Source: Planosporangium thailandense (GTDB lineage: Bacteria; Actinomycetota; Actinomycetes; Mycobacteriales; Micromonosporaceae). Taken from it: a DNA stretch of 64,000 nt. The first letter of the stretch is position 1; every line of letters begins with the position of its first letter. The translations under genes were made by a program, and so were the position numbers. The stretch is taken from the NCBI RefSeq assembly GCF_011947195.1, contig NZ_JAATVY010000018.1:62001-126000 (forward strand), written 5' to 3'. Below the pieces are notes generated by a model that saw nothing but the letters and a program-made list of their open reading frames with translations, ran no database searches and was not told the DNA's origin. Shown one piece after another: positions 45,616 to 56,625 of this stretch.

Positions 45616-47949
45616 TCACCGCCCGTTGCCTACTGGCTCCGAGGCGAGCGCGAAGTAGTTCTCCTCCTCTTGCACGAAGTGCAGGCGCAGCACGCTGTAC
45701 AGCCCGTACAGACAGGCGAGGAGGTCTTCGACCTGGTCGGCGCGCAAGCCCCCGGCGGCGTCTGCCTGCGCGAGGTGGACGCCCAGGCGGCGGCTGAGGC
45801 GTTCGATCTCGGCGTGCATCCGGCTCATGGTCGCGGTGGCCTCGGCGCTGCCCAGCGGTGCGGCCAGCGCCGGGTACAGCTGGGTCTCCTCGGCGCGCTC
45901 GTGGGGCAGCAGCCGGTCGACCAGGAGCCGGTGGGCGCGGCGCAGCGCTGCCAGCGCCTGCGGGGTCGCGCCGGCGGCCAGCAGGTCCGCCGCGTCCCGC
46001 AACAGCGGCAGCGCGTCGCGCAGTTCGTCGTGTTCGGCGGCGAACCGGTGTACCAACGACTCGGTCTCGGCCGGCAGCACCACGCTGGTGTGGCCGCCAC
46101 GCAGTGCCCGCAGCGCGTTGACGATGACGGCGACGTCGATGGCCTCCTGCAGCAGTGCGCCCGCCACGGGCGGCAGGAAGCCCGCCGCGGCGACGGCCAT
46201 CGCCGCCAGTGACATCGACATGCCCAGCACGGCGCTCTGCACGGCGATTCCGCGGGCCCGCCTGGCGATCTCCATCGCGTCGGCCAGCCGGTCGAGCCGG
46301 TCGGTGGTCAGCACGATGTCGGCGGCCTCCGACGACGCGGTCGCGCCGCGCGCGCCCATCGCCACCCCCACGGTGGCGGCGGCCAGCGCGGGCGCGTCGT
46401 TGACCCCGTCGCCGACCATGACCGTGACCGCGCGCTCGCCCTCGGCGCGTACCGCGGCGACCTTGTCGGCCGGGCTCTGCTCGGCGCACACCTGGTCGAG
46501 GCCGAGGACCGTCGCGATCTCCTGCGCCGGCTCCGGGCGGTCGCCGGTGAGCATGACCAGCCGGCGCAGGCCGGCGGCGCGCAGCCGGCGCAGGGTCCGC
46601 GGGGCGTCCGGGCGCAGCGGGTCGCGCAACAGCACCGCGCCGGCCACGTCGCCGTCGACGCTCACCCAGGCGACCGCTGCCCCGTCGAGAGTCGCCCGGC
46701 TCGCCGCCGCGCGGGCCCACGCCGCGTCGCGCGGCAGCGTCCGCTGGCCCACCTCGACCCGCCGGCAGTCCACGGTCGCGGTCACGCCCCGGCCGGGCTG
46801 TTCAACGACGTCGCGCGGCAACATCAGCTTCAGGTCCCGGGCGCGGGCCTCCGCGACGATCGCCTCGGCCAGCACGTGCGGGGAGACCTGGTCAGCCGAC
46901 GCGGCCAGGCGCAGTATCTGGGCGGCGTCCCAACCGACGCCGGCGGCGACCTCGGCGACGGCCGGGCGGCCACCGGTCAGGGTGCCGGTCTTGTCCATCA
47001 CCAGGGTCCGGGCCCGACCCAGATTCTCCAGCGCCCCACCACTGCGGATCACCACGCCGCGGCGGGACGCCCGGGACAGTCCGGAGACGATGGCGACCGG
47101 GGCGGCCAGCAGCAGCGGGCACGGTGTGGCGACGACCAGGACGGCCACCGCGCGCACCGCAGATCCGCTGACCACCCAGGCCAGCCCGGCGATCAGCAGC
47201 GACAGCGGCAGGAACCAGACGGCGTACCGGTCGGCCAGCCGCACCACCGGGGCGTTCTCGGCGCCCGCCTGCTGCGCCAACCGCACGATGCCGGCGTAGG
47301 TGCTGTCGGCTGCGGTGGCGGTGGCCCGCACCTCGAACGCGGCCCCGGCGTTGACCACACCGCTTCGCACCGGGGTCCCGACCGGCCGCTCGACCAGCAA
47401 CGGCTCCCCGGTCAGCACCGACTCGTCCAGCGCCGCGGCCGCCCCCTCGATCAGGCCGTCCACCGGCACCACCTCGCCGGGCGCAACCACCAGCAGGTCC
47501 CCGGCGGCCACCGCCGCCAGCGGCACCACGATCACCTGGTCGCCGACCCGCCGGCGTGCCGAGCGCGGGGCGTGCTCGAGCAGGGCACGCAGATCATGGG
47601 AGGCGCGCCGCTCTGCGGCCGCGTCGAGAGCCCGCCCGGTGGCGAGCATGATCGCGATCAGGGCTCCGGCCAGGTACTCGCCCACCGCCAGCGTGCCCAC
47701 CAGCGACAGCACCGCGATGAGATCGACGCCGGCGCGCCGGCGTCGCAGCGACGCGATGACCCAGCCCAGCGCCGGCGGCACCGCCACCAGTGTGCCGGCC
47801 GCCCAGCAGAGGTCGGCAACGTTGCCGCTGCCGGTCAGCCACGCGACCCCGCCGGCTACCAGCGCACCGACGGTGACGACCAGTAGCGCGGGCTCCAGCC
47901 ACCGCCGCAATCTGCTCAGCCCCACAGCCCGGGCCAAGCGCCGACTCAT
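45616..47949 (-). CDS. P1B-type ATPase fused to C-terminal hemerythrin-like domain
   Basis: 777 residues. ATPase part (about 1-620): LTGEPLLVE, membrane TPC (ATPCPLLLAAP, about 275), DKTGTLTGG (318), GDGVNDAPALAAA. TPC replaces the common CPC, so the metal is uncertain. Residues about 630-770 form a HHE hemerythrin-like domain: HRLLVDRLLPHERAEETQLYPAL, MSRMHAEIERLSRR and LRLHFVQEEENYFAL give the His/Glu ligands of a di-iron oxygen-binding site. It overlaps the SHOCT gene by ATGA. Oxygen or iron sensing that gates transport is an inference. Confidence 0.9.
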   Translation of the reverse strand: MSRRLARAVGLSRLRRWLEPALLVVTVGALVAGGVAWLTGSGNVADLCWAAGTLVAVPPALGWVIASLRRRRAGVDLIAVLSLVGTLAVGEYLAGALIAIMLATGRALDAAAERRASHDLRALLEHAPRSARRRVGDQVIVVPLAAVAAGDLLVVAPGEVVPVDGLIEGAAAALDESVLTGEPLLVERPVGTPVRSGVVNAGAAFEVRATATAADSTYAGIVRLAQQAGAENAPVVRLADRYAVWFLPLSLLIAGLAWVVSGSAVRAVAVLVVATPCPLLLAAPVAIVSGLSRASRRGVVIRSGGALENLGRARTLVMDKTGTLTGGRPAVAEVAAGVGWDAAQILRLAASADQVSPHVLAEAIVAEARARDLKLMLPRDVVEQPGRGVTATVDCRRVEVGQRTLPRDAAWARAAASRATLDGAAVAWVSVDGDVAGAVLLRDPLRPDAPRTLRRLRAAGLRRLVMLTGDRPEPAQEIATVLGLDQVCAEQSPADKVAAVRAEGERAVTVMVGDGVNDAPALAAATVGVAMGARGATASSEAADIVLTTDRLDRLADAMEIARRARGIAVQSAVLGMSMSLAAMAVAAAGFLPPVAGALLQEAIDVAVIVNALRALRGGHTSVVLPAETESLVHRFAAEHDELRDALPLLRDAADLLAAGATPQALAALRRAHRLLVDRLLPHERAEETQLYPALAAPLGSAEATATMSRMHAEIERLSRRLGVHLAQADAAGGLRADQVEDLLACLYGLYSVLRLHFVQEEENYFALASEPVGNGR

Positions 47950-48203
47950 GACTGCGCCAGCGCAGACCCGCCGCGCCGGAGGGTGTCCAGGCGTCGCCTG
48001 TACTCCTCGTCGTCGATCTCACCGCGGGCGTAGCGCTCGGCGAGGATCTGCTCCGGGCGAGCGGCGGTAACCCCGGTCGACCGGCTTCCGCCGACGTGGC
48101 GGACGAGGACGACGATGCCCGTGATAAGCAGCCCCCAGAACAGCAACGAGCTGACGATCATGAATAGGTATCCCCAGCCACCCATGCCGTATCCGTACAT
48201 CAT
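47946..48203 (-). CDS. SHOCT-domain small membrane protein
   Basis: 85 residues. Tyr/Gly/Met-rich start, one hydrophobic helix (about 11-34), then the SHOCT motif PEQILAERYARGEIDDEEYRRRLDTL (short C-terminal domain). GGGAGGAG six bases before the ATG at 48203 sets the start. First gene of a two-gene unit with the ATPase-hemerythrin fusion, joined by ATGA. SHOCT may help oligomerise or locate proteins; function unknown. Confidence 0.88.
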   Translation of the reverse strand: MMYGYGMGGWGYLFMIVSSLLFWGLLITGIVVLVRHVGGSRSTGVTAARPEQILAERYARGEIDDEEYRRRLDTLRRGGSALAQS

Positions 48204-48417
48204 CGCGCGCTCCTCCCTACGGTCGTCTTCACTGTGCGCCGCGCGGGCCGCCGGACCGAGGGGCTCACGGTCCTGACCGTCCGGGCCGAAGGTCTCCAGC
48301 TCCCCCGCAACCGGCCGGGCGGATCGTGGTCACCACCGGCCATCGCGTCGCCACCCCGCCCGTGGCTGGCAGACCCGACCGCCGATGGCAGACTGCGCGA
48401 CGGGAGGACGGGTTGAC

Positions 48418-49665
48418 GTGACGCGAACACGACGGGAGCCGCCGGCACCCACCACGGCGGGAAGCCGTGGGTGGCTGAGCCGCAACCTGCTGGTGCTGTC
48501 GGGGGTGTCGTTCCTGCAGGACGCGGCCAGCGAGCTGCTCTACCCGATCATGCCGATCTTCCTGACCGCCGTGCTCGGCGCGCCGGCAGCCGTGGTCGGG
48601 CTGGTGGAGGGGCTGGCCGAGGGCGCCGCGGCGCTGACCAAACTGGCGGCCGGCGGCCTCGGCGACCGGTACCGGCGCCGTCCGCTCATCGCCGCCGGGT
48701 ACGGACTCGCCGCGGTCGGCAAGGTCCTCATCGCGCTCGCCGTGGTGTGGCCGGTGGTGCTGGCCGGCCGGGTGGTCGACCGGCTCGGCAAGGGCATGCG
48801 CGGCGCACCACGCGACGCCCTGCTCGTCGACGGGATCCCCCCGGCCGCGCGGGGCCGGGCCTTCGGCCTGCACCGCACGGCCGACACCCTCGGCGCGGTC
48901 GTCGGCCCGCTGATCGGGCTGGCCGGGTACGAACTGCTGCACCACCGGATCCGGCCGCTGCTGGCCATCGCGGTCGTACCCGCCGTCTTGAGCGTGCTGC
49001 TGGTCGCCGCGGTCCGCGAACGGACCCGTCCCCCGGCGGGCGCGAAGGCACGGCCGACGCTGCGCGGCGCGAACCGGCTGCCGGCCCGGTTCTGGCGGAT
49101 CATGGCTGTCCTGGCGGCGTTCGCCCTGGTCAACTTCCCCGACGCGCTCCTGCTGCTGCGCCTGCGCGCCATCGGCTTCTCGGTGACCGCGCTGATCCTC
49201 GCCTACGTCACCTACAACCTCGTCTACGCCGCGGCCAGCTACCCCGCCGGGCTGCTGGCGGACCGCTGGCGCCCGCCCCGCGTGTTCGGCCTGGGCCTGA
49301 TCTTCTTCGCCGTCGGCTACGTCGGCCTCGGGTTGGTCCACAGTCACCCGGCCGCCTGGGCGCTGCTAGCGGCGTACGGGCTGTTCACCGCCTGTACCGA
49401 CGGCGTCGGCAAAGCGTGGATCTCCGGCCTGGTCGGTGCCGACTTCCAGGCCCGCGCGCAGGGCGTCTACCAGGCACTCAGCGGCTTCGGCGTACTCGTT
49501 GCCGGGATCTGGGCCGGGCTCGCCTGGCGTGGCGACGGGCGGCTGCCGCTCATCCTGTCCGGCACCGCTGCCGCCATCCTCGCCGCCGTACTCCTCGCCG
49601 CGTCCAGCCGCCGCGCACGTGACCGCCACGCCGCACCGCATCGGGCTCTCGATTCGCGAGCGTGA
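48418..49665 (+). CDS. MFS transporter
   Basis: About 415 residues from GTG 48418 (GGGAGG ten bases before; ATG 48385 is in frame). Twelve hydrophobic helices with GLGDRYRRRPLIAAGYGL between helices 2-3 and RVVDRLGKGMRGAPRDALLVD after helix 4, a motif of a subset of MFS proteins near quinolone/sugar-type carriers. Substrate unknown. Divergent from the SHOCT gene. Confidence 0.85.
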   Translation: MTRTRREPPAPTTAGSRGWLSRNLLVLSGVSFLQDAASELLYPIMPIFLTAVLGAPAAVVGLVEGLAEGAAALTKLAAGGLGDRYRRRPLIAAGYGLAAVGKVLIALAVVWPVVLAGRVVDRLGKGMRGAPRDALLVDGIPPAARGRAFGLHRTADTLGAVVGPLIGLAGYELLHHRIRPLLAIAVVPAVLSVLLVAAVRERTRPPAGAKARPTLRGANRLPARFWRIMAVLAAFALVNFPDALLLLRLRAIGFSVTALILAYVTYNLVYAAASYPAGLLADRWRPPRVFGLGLIFFAVGYVGLGLVHSHPAAWALLAAYGLFTACTDGVGKAWISGLVGADFQARAQGVYQALSGFGVLVAGIWAGLAWRGDGRLPLILSGTAAAILAAVLLAASSRRARDRHAAPHRALDSRA

Positions 49666-49871
49666 ACTTGGGTCGTCGGTCCCGGGCAATCGGGCCATTG
49701 GCCCGCATCCATGGCGCGGCGATGCCGGAACGCTGAGCGGAGACAGGCAGATCCGAGTTCATCCCCCGCATCGTGGACGAGCGCAGCGGGCCCTCGCCGC
49801 CGGCCGGTACCCGCGGACACCGCTGTCGACCGTGCCGGCCGATGGCCGATGTCGCGAAGGAGAGCAGCAGC

Positions 49872-52244
49872 ATGCAAGTCAGCAGCGCGACCCCCCTATC
49901 AACGAGCGAACTGGACCGCATCGACGCCTATTGGCGGGCCGCGAACTACCTGGCGGTCGGCCAGATCTATCTCATGGACAACCCGCTGCTGCGGGAGCCG
50001 CTGCGCTCCGAACACGTCAAGCCCCGACTGTTGGGCCACTGGGGCACCACCCCCGGCCTGAACTTCCTGTACGCCCACCTCAACCGGATCATCGCCGCGC
50101 GCCAGCAGGAAATGGTCTACATAACGGGCCCGGGGCACGGCGGCCCGGGGCTGGTCGCCAACACCTGGCTGGAGGGCTCCTACAGCGAGGTCTATCCGTC
50201 GATCGGCCAGGACGAGGCGGGGATGCGCCGGCTGTTCACGCAGTTCTCGTTCCCCGGTGGGGTGCCCAGCCATGTCGCGCCGGAGACGCCCGGCTCGATC
50301 CACGAAGGCGGCGAGCTGGGGTACTCGCTGGCCCACGCGTACGGCGCCGTCTTCGACAACCCGCACCTGGTCGCCGCGTGCGTCATCGGCGACGGCGAGG
50401 CCGAGACCGGCCCGCTGGCCACCGCCTGGCACTCCAACAAGTTTCTGGACCCGGCCGGCGACGGGGCGGTCCTGCCGATCCTGCACCTGAACGGGTACAA
50501 GATCGCCAACCCGACGGTACTTTCCAGGATCGGCGACGAGGAGTTGGAGGCGCTGCTGCGCGGGTACGGCTACGAGCCGTACCTGGTCGAGGGCGACGAC
50601 CCGGCGGTCGTGCACCAGCGGCTGGCCGCCACTTTCGACGAGGTGTTCGACGCGATCGCCGAGATCCAGCGCCGCGCCCGGATCGCGGGTGACACCAGCC
50701 GGCCCCGCTGGCCGGTGATCGTGTTCCGGACGCCGAAGGGCTGGACCGGGCCGGCCGAGGTGGACGGGCTGCCGGTGGAGGGCACCTGGCGTGCGCACCA
50801 GGTGCCGCTGCCGGCGGCGCGGGGCGACGCCGCGCACCTGGCCCAGCTCGAGGCGTGGATGCGCTCCTACCGCCCGGAGGAGCTCTTCGACGACAGCGGA
50901 GCGCCCCGGCCCGAGATCGTGGACTGGCTGCCCGCCGGGGACCTGCGGATGGGCGCCAACCCGCACGCCAACGGCGGCCGGCTCACCCGCGACCTGGAAC
51001 TGCCGGACTTCACCGGGTACGGCGTCAAGGTTTCCGCCGCCGGCGAGACAGTGGCCGAACCGACCCGGGTGCTGGGCGCCTGGCTGCGCGACGTGGTCAC
51101 CGCCAACGCTCCGTACCGCAACTTCCGCCTGGTAGGCCCGGACGAGACCGAATCCAACCGGCTCGGAGCCGTACTCGACGTGACCGACAAGGTGTGGCGC
51201 GGCCGCATCGACGACGTCGACGTCCACCTCGGACCGTCCGGCCGGGTCATGGAGATTCTGTCCGAGCACACCTGCCAGGGCTGGCTGGAGGGGTACCTGC
51301 TGACCGGCCGGCACGGCCTGTTCAGCTGCTACGAGGCGTTCACCCACATCGTCGACTCGATGGTCAACCAGCACGCGAAGTGGCTGAAGGTCAGCCGCGA
51401 GCTGCGCTGGCGGATGCCGATCCCGTCGCTGAACTACCTGCTGACCTCCCACGTGTGGCGGCAGGACCACAACGGCTTCTCGCACCAGGATCCCGGCTTC
51501 ATCGACCACGTCGTCAACAAGTCCGCCGACGTCATCCGGGTGTACCTGCCGCCGGACGCCAACACCCTGCTGTCGGTGGCCGACCACTGCCTGCGCAGCC
51601 GCAACTACATCAACGTCGTCGTCGCCGGCAAGCAGCCGCAGCCGACCTGGCTCGACGTCGAGGCGGCCGCCCTGCACTGCGCCCGCGGCCTGGGCATCTG
51701 GGAGTGGGCCAGTACTGACACCGGCGACCCCGACGTCGTCCTCGCCGCCGCCGGCGACGTGCCGACTATGGAGGTCCTGGCCGCCGCCGACCTGCTCCAC
51801 CAGCACCTCCCGGAGCTCAAAGTCAGGGTGGTGAACGTGGTCGACCTCATGCGCCTGCAGCCGGATACGGAGCACCCGCACGGCCTGCCCGACGCCGAGT
51901 TCGACGCGATCTTCACCACCGACCGGCCGATCGTGTTCGCCTACCACGGCTACCCGTGGCTGATCCACCGCCTGACGTACCGCCGCGCCGGCCACGACCA
52001 CCTGCACGTGCGCGGGTACAAGGAGGAGGGCACCACCACGACGCCGTTCGACATGCTCGTGCGCAACGACATGGACCGTTTCCACCTGGTCATGGACGTC
52101 ATCGACCGGGTGCCGGGGCTCGCCCGGCGGAGGGCCACGCTGCGCCAGCGGATGGTCGACAAGCGCGCCGAGCACCGCGAGTACATCTGCCGCACCGGCG
52201 AGGACCTGCCCGAGATCCGCGACTGGCGCTGGCCGGCGCCATGA
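49872..52244 (+). CDS. xfp: Xylulose-5-phosphate/fructose-6-phosphate phosphoketolase
   Basis: 790 residues, full length for the family. TPP-dependent: [86 protein letters not shown] and [13 protein letters not shown] are all present. It cleaves xylulose-5-P or fructose-6-P with phosphate to acetyl phosphate plus a triose or tetrose phosphate. AAGGAG nine bases before the ATG at 49872 decides the start. It overlaps ackA by ATGA. Confidence 0.97.
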   Translation: MQVSSATPLSTSELDRIDAYWRAANYLAVGQIYLMDNPLLREPLRSEHVKPRLLGHWGTTPGLNFLYAHLNRIIAARQQEMVYITGPGHGGPGLVANTWLEGSYSEVYPSIGQDEAGMRRLFTQFSFPGGVPSHVAPETPGSIHEGGELGYSLAHAYGAVFDNPHLVAACVIGDGEAETGPLATAWHSNKFLDPAGDGAVLPILHLNGYKIANPTVLSRIGDEELEALLRGYGYEPYLVEGDDPAVVHQRLAATFDEVFDAIAEIQRRARIAGDTSRPRWPVIVFRTPKGWTGPAEVDGLPVEGTWRAHQVPLPAARGDAAHLAQLEAWMRSYRPEELFDDSGAPRPEIVDWLPAGDLRMGANPHANGGRLTRDLELPDFTGYGVKVSAAGETVAEPTRVLGAWLRDVVTANAPYRNFRLVGPDETESNRLGAVLDVTDKVWRGRIDDVDVHLGPSGRVMEILSEHTCQGWLEGYLLTGRHGLFSCYEAFTHIVDSMVNQHAKWLKVSRELRWRMPIPSLNYLLTSHVWRQDHNGFSHQDPGFIDHVVNKSADVIRVYLPPDANTLLSVADHCLRSRNYINVVVAGKQPQPTWLDVEAAALHCARGLGIWEWASTDTGDPDVVLAAAGDVPTMEVLAAADLLHQHLPELKVRVVNVVDLMRLQPDTEHPHGLPDAEFDAIFTTDRPIVFAYHGYPWLIHRLTYRRAGHDHLHVRGYKEEGTTTTPFDMLVRNDMDRFHLVMDVIDRVPGLARRRATLRQRMVDKRAEHREYICRTGEDLPEIRDWRWPAP

Positions 52245-53395
52245 TCCTCGTCCTCAACAGCGGCTCGTCGTCGCTGAAGTACGCGCTGTTCGACGGCGCG
52301 GCCCGGGTGGCGGCGGGCACGGTGGAGCGGATCGGCGAGCCGGGCTCGCCGACCCCCGACCACGAAGCGGCCATCGCACAGGTCGCCGACCAGGTCGGCC
52401 TGTCCACGCTGCCCTTGGACGCCATCGGCCACCGCGTGGTGCACGGTGGCGCCGGCTTTCAGAAACCGACCGTCATCGACGACGACGTCGCCGCCGAGAT
52501 CCGGTCGCTGATCCCGCTCGCCCCGCTGCACAACCCGGCCAACCTGCAGGGCATCGACCTGACGCGGCGGCTGCGGCCCGACGTGCCGCACGTGGCGGTG
52601 TTCGACACGGCGTTCCACGCCACCCTGCCGGCTGCCGCCTCGACCTACGCGCTGGACCGGGCGGTGAGCCGGCGGTACGGGATCCGCCGGTACGGCTTCC
52701 ACGGCACGTCCTGCGCGTACGTGTCCCGCCGGACCGCCGCCCTGCTGGCCCGGCCGATCGAGGAGCTGAACCTGATCGTGCTGCACCTCGGCAACGGAGC
52801 CAGCGCGACGGCGATCCAGAGTGGACGCAGCGTGGAGACCTCGATGGGGCTCACCCCGCTGGAGGGGCTGGCCATGGGTAGCCGCACCGGCGACATCGAC
52901 CCGGCGGTGGCGTTCCTGCTCGCCCGGCAGGCCGGAATGAGCGTCGACGATCTCGACGACCTGTACCACCACCACGGCGGGCTGCGCGGCCTGTGCGGCG
53001 ACAACGACATGCGCACGGTGCTGCGCCGCGCGGCCGACGGCGACGGGGACGCGCGGCTCGCGCTCGACGTGTACTGCCACCGCATCCGCAGGTACGTGGG
53101 CGCCTACTACGCGGTGCTCGGGCGCCTGGACGCCATCGCGTTCACCGCCGGCATCGGGGAGAACAGCCCCGAGGTACGGGCCCGAACACTGGCCGGGCTG
53201 CTGCGCCTGGGCATCACGGTCGACCCGGCCCGCAACGCCACCGGTCCGGCCGAACGGGTCATCTCGGCCGACGGGGCACCGGTGTCGGTCTGCGTCGTGC
53301 CGACCGACGAGGAGCGCGCCATCGCCGAGGAGGTCGCCGCGCTGCTCAACCAATCCGCCCCGGCACCGGTGGTCTCGTCCGTCGACAAGACATGA
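52241..53395 (+). CDS. ackA: Acetate kinase
   Basis: 384 residues with both family signatures: [14 protein letters not shown] at the start and [19 protein letters not shown], plus [21 protein letters not shown] and FTAGIGENS. It turns acetyl phosphate and ADP into acetate and ATP. No pta gene follows; with xfp as the source of acetyl phosphate none is needed. ATG 52241 overlaps the xfp stop (ATGA), giving tight coupling. Confidence 0.97.
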   Translation: MILVLNSGSSSLKYALFDGAARVAAGTVERIGEPGSPTPDHEAAIAQVADQVGLSTLPLDAIGHRVVHGGAGFQKPTVIDDDVAAEIRSLIPLAPLHNPANLQGIDLTRRLRPDVPHVAVFDTAFHATLPAAASTYALDRAVSRRYGIRRYGFHGTSCAYVSRRTAALLARPIEELNLIVLHLGNGASATAIQSGRSVETSMGLTPLEGLAMGSRTGDIDPAVAFLLARQAGMSVDDLDDLYHHHGGLRGLCGDNDMRTVLRRAADGDGDARLALDVYCHRIRRYVGAYYAVLGRLDAIAFTAGIGENSPEVRARTLAGLLRLGITVDPARNATGPAERVISADGAPVSVCVVPTDEERAIAEEVAALLNQSAPAPVVSSVDKT

Positions 53396-53668
53396 CCGCC
53401 CAACGATCTCCTGGCGACTCGTCATCGAGCTGGCCGGCCGCACGCGCAATCGCCGCCCTGCCCGCCGCCGGACTCGCCCGGCGGGTCGCCGAACGGGCCG
53501 TCGTGCGTGGGCGGGACCGGAAGAGCCCGCGAATCGGGACGTCCGACTCTGCCGGGCGGTGACCGGCCGGGACCAACGACACGAGCAACGGAGCCGAACG
53601 GCCGCTGCCGGGACGACCGTCGCAGTACAGCCTTGGGACAACCGATACACCACAGCGGAGGGTGCGCG

Positions 53669-53935
53669 ATGGGCGAAACCAGGATTGTTGTCGGTGTCGA
53701 TGGGTCGCCGGCCGGTGCGGCGGCGTTACGGTGGGCCGCGGCGCGCCTGCACCGGGAGCTGACCGACGAACTGGCCGGCTGGCGGGAGAAGTACCCGGAC
53801 GTCGACGTCGACTACGACGTCGCCGTCGGCTCCCGCGGCCGGGGTGGATTCGACGGGCCGCTCCTCGGCTCGGTGGGGCCGCACCTGCTGCGCCACGCCG
53901 ACTGCCCGGTCCTCATCGCGCGTACACGCTCATGA
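53669..53935 (+). pseudogene. Internally deleted universal stress protein
   Basis: 88 residues, against about 140-150 usually. The start RIVVGVDGSPAGAAALRWAA and the end VGSRGRGGFDGPLLGSVGPHL with CPVLIAR are typical USP ends, including the ATP-loop. Between them about 60 residues are missing in frame (two joins, near residues 26 and 56). It keeps an open frame and its TGA overlaps the ATG of the MgtA-like gene, so it may serve as a leader that couples translation. Confidence 0.7.
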
Positions 53936-56625
53936 CGGGGGCCGCACCGGTCGTCACCGCGCCGGCAGGACCGACTCCTACCGCCCTCGCCGGCAGCCGG
54001 CCTGCCGGCGACGTGCTGGCCGATCTCGGCAGTGGCGCCGGTGGGCTGGACGAGGCGGAGGTCGCCCGACGGCGGGAACAGGTCGGACCCAACGCGGTGC
54101 GTACCCATCGGGTCTCCGCCCTGGGCGTCCTCGGCCGGCAGCTGCGCTCGGCGCTGCTGGCACTGCTGCTGATCGCCGCGGCGGTCTCGTTCTTCGTCGG
54201 CGAACGCACCGACGCCATCGTGATCGGCGCGATCCTCGCCGTCAGCGTCATCCTCGGCTTCGCCAACGAGTACCGCGCCGAGCGCGCCGGCGCGGCGCTG
54301 CATGACCGCATCCGGCACGACGTGGTGGTCGTGCGCGGTGGCCGGCAGCGCTCCGTTGACGTCGTCGACCTGGTACCCGGCGACGTGGTACAGGTCGCGC
54401 TCGGCATGGTGGTCCCGGCCGATCTGCGGCTGCTGGAGGTACAGCGGCTGGAGTGCGACGAGTCGGTGCTGACCGGCGAGTCCGTGTCGGTAGCCAAGCA
54501 GGTGGACCCGGTCACACCGGACGCGCCGTTGGGTGACCTCGCCTCCTGCGCGCTGATGGGAACGATCGTGCGAGCCGGATCCGGTACCGGCGTCGTGGTG
54601 GCCACCGGCGCGGCCACGACGTTCGGTCGCATCGCGCTGGGGTTGAGCGAACGCCACCCGGAGACCGAGTTCCAGGCCGGCCTGCGCCACTTCTCCATGC
54701 TGCTGGCGCGGGTCGCCGCCGCGCTGACCGTCTTCATCTTCGTCATCAACCTCGTGCTGCACCGGCCGATCCTCGACGCGGTGCTGTTCAGCCTCGCCAT
54801 CGCCGTCGGCATCACCCCGCAGCTCCTGCCCGCGATCGTCACCACCAGTCTGGCCGCCGGCAGCCGCCGGCTGGCCGCGGCGAAGGTACTGGTCAAAAGG
54901 TTGGTGTGCGTCGAAGATCTGGGCAACGTGGAGGTGCTGTTCACCGACAAGACCGGCACTCTCACCGACGGGCGCATCAGCTACCAGCGCAGCCACCCCG
55001 TCGCCGGGCAGGCGGATCCGCTCCTGCTGGGCTTACTGGCGAACGAGGCCTCGGTGCAGGACGGTACCCCGGTCGGTGGCAACCCGCTCGACCGGGCGCT
55101 GTGGGAGGCGCCGGCGGCCACGACCCGGCCGGTGGCAACGTACCGGCGGGTCGCGCTGCTGCCCTTCGACCACGAGCGGCGGCGTACCAGCGTGCTCGTC
55201 GACGGCCCCGACGGGAGGATGCTGGTGGCCAAGGGCGCGCCGGAGGAGTTGCTGGCGCGCTGCGTCGAGGTGCCCGGCGACGCCCGGGCCGGTCTGGACA
55301 CCGAACTGGCCGGCGGTGCCCGGGTGATCGCGGTGGCCAGCCGCCCGGTCCCCGGCCAGATCGCGCTGACCCCGGACGATGAGCGCGACCTCACGCTCGC
55401 CGGGATCCTGGTCTTCCGTGACGCGCCCAAACCGGACGCCCGGCCGGCGCTGGAGCAGCTCGCCCGGCTCGGTGTCACGGTCAAGGTGATCACCGGCGAC
55501 CACCCGGCGGTGGCCGTCCGGGTGTGCGAAGAGCTGGGCCTGCCGGTGACGGGCGTACGCACCGGCGCCGACGTCGCCGCGCTCGACGACCGTGCGCTAC
55601 GCGAAGCCCTGGCCGGTACCACCGTGTTCGCCCGGGTCGGTCCGGACGACAAGGCGCGCATCGTCCGGGCGCAGCGGGTCGCCGGCGCGGACGTCGCGTT
55701 CCTCGGCGACGGGGTCAACGACGCGGTCGCCCTGCACGCCGCCGACGTCGGCATCTCCGTCGACTCCGCCACCGACGTGGCGAAGGACGCCGCCGACGTG
55801 CTCCTGCTGGAAAAGGACCTCGGGGTACTGGCCGGGGGCGTCACCGAGGGACGGCGCATCTTCGCCAACACCATCAAGTACGTGCTGATGGGCACCTCGA
55901 GCAACTTCGGCAACATGTTCAGCGCAGCCGGCGCCTCGGCGTTCCTGCCTTTCCTGCCCATGCTGCCGTCCCAGATCCTGCTCAACAACCTGATCTACGA
56001 CCTCAGCCAGGTCGCGATCCCGGCCGACCGGGTCGACCCGGAGCAGCTCGCCCGACCGGCACACTGGGACCTGCGCGAGATCCGCCGGTTCATGCTGACG
56101 TTCGGGCCGGTCAGCTCCCTGTTCGACTTCCTGACCTTCGCGATCCTGCTCAGCGTCCTGCACGCCGGCCCGGTGGAGTTCCGCTCGGGGTGGTTCGTGG
56201 AGTCGCTGGCGACCCAGACCCTCGTGGTCTTCGTCATCCGTACCCATCGCACCCCGCCGTGGCGGAGCCGACCGTCCCGGGCGCTCGCCGGCGCCGTTGT
56301 CGCCGCCGTCGCGGCGGCCGCGCTGCTGCCGTACACGCCGCTGGCCGGCCCGCTCGGCTTCACCGCGTTGCCGCCGGTGTTCCAGCTGGTCCTGGCCGGG
56401 CTGGTGGCGGCGTACCTGGCGCTGGTCGAAGGGGTGAAGCGGATGCTGCTCACGTCGCAGGACCTGCTGCGATCGCCGGCACCGCGGACCGACCGGGCGG
56501 GCCGCCGACTCCACCGACGCGCGGCCCGCTTTACCAGCCAGCAACGAACCGCCGTCACAGCAGCGGGATCGGCGTCTCCGCCACGTCGTCGTACCGGAAG
56601 GTCAACCGGTCAACGACGCCGGTGA
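53932..56625 (+). CDS. mgtA: MgtA-like P3B-type Mg2+ ATPase
   Basis: 897 residues. P-type ATPase with N-terminal cytosolic part, LTGESVSVAKQ, IAVGITPQLLPAIVTTSLAAGSRRLAAAKVLVKRL (typical of MgtA/MgtB), DKTGTLTDG and GDGVNDAVALHAADVGISVDSA. C-terminal helices follow, and a basic tail. The family imports Mg2+. The ATG overlaps the stop of the truncated USP gene. The 3' end overlaps a decayed BON gene on the opposite strand. Confidence 0.92.
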   Translation: MTGAAPVVTAPAGPTPTALAGSRPAGDVLADLGSGAGGLDEAEVARRREQVGPNAVRTHRVSALGVLGRQLRSALLALLLIAAAVSFFVGERTDAIVIGAILAVSVILGFANEYRAERAGAALHDRIRHDVVVVRGGRQRSVDVVDLVPGDVVQVALGMVVPADLRLLEVQRLECDESVLTGESVSVAKQVDPVTPDAPLGDLASCALMGTIVRAGSGTGVVVATGAATTFGRIALGLSERHPETEFQAGLRHFSMLLARVAAALTVFIFVINLVLHRPILDAVLFSLAIAVGITPQLLPAIVTTSLAAGSRRLAAAKVLVKRLVCVEDLGNVEVLFTDKTGTLTDGRISYQRSHPVAGQADPLLLGLLANEASVQDGTPVGGNPLDRALWEAPAATTRPVATYRRVALLPFDHERRRTSVLVDGPDGRMLVAKGAPEELLARCVEVPGDARAGLDTELAGGARVIAVASRPVPGQIALTPDDERDLTLAGILVFRDAPKPDARPALEQLARLGVTVKVITGDHPAVAVRVCEELGLPVTGVRTGADVAALDDRALREALAGTTVFARVGPDDKARIVRAQRVAGADVAFLGDGVNDAVALHAADVGISVDSATDVAKDAADVLLLEKDLGVLAGGVTEGRRIFANTIKYVLMGTSSNFGNMFSAAGASAFLPFLPMLPSQILLNNLIYDLSQVAIPADRVDPEQLARPAHWDLREIRRFMLTFGPVSSLFDFLTFAILLSVLHAGPVEFRSGWFVESLATQTLVVFVIRTHRTPPWRSRPSRALAGAVVAAVAAAALLPYTPLAGPLGFTALPPVFQLVLAGLVAAYLALVEGVKRMLLTSQDLLRSPAPRTDRAGRRLHRRAARFTSQQRTAVTAAGSASPPRRRTGRSTGQRRR

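Noticed and set aside
53392-53562. 56-codon frame overlapping the ackA stop by ATGA
   Set aside because: The overlap fits the local style, but the sequence is Ala/Arg/Ser-rich without structure or family match, so it could not be supported as a gene.
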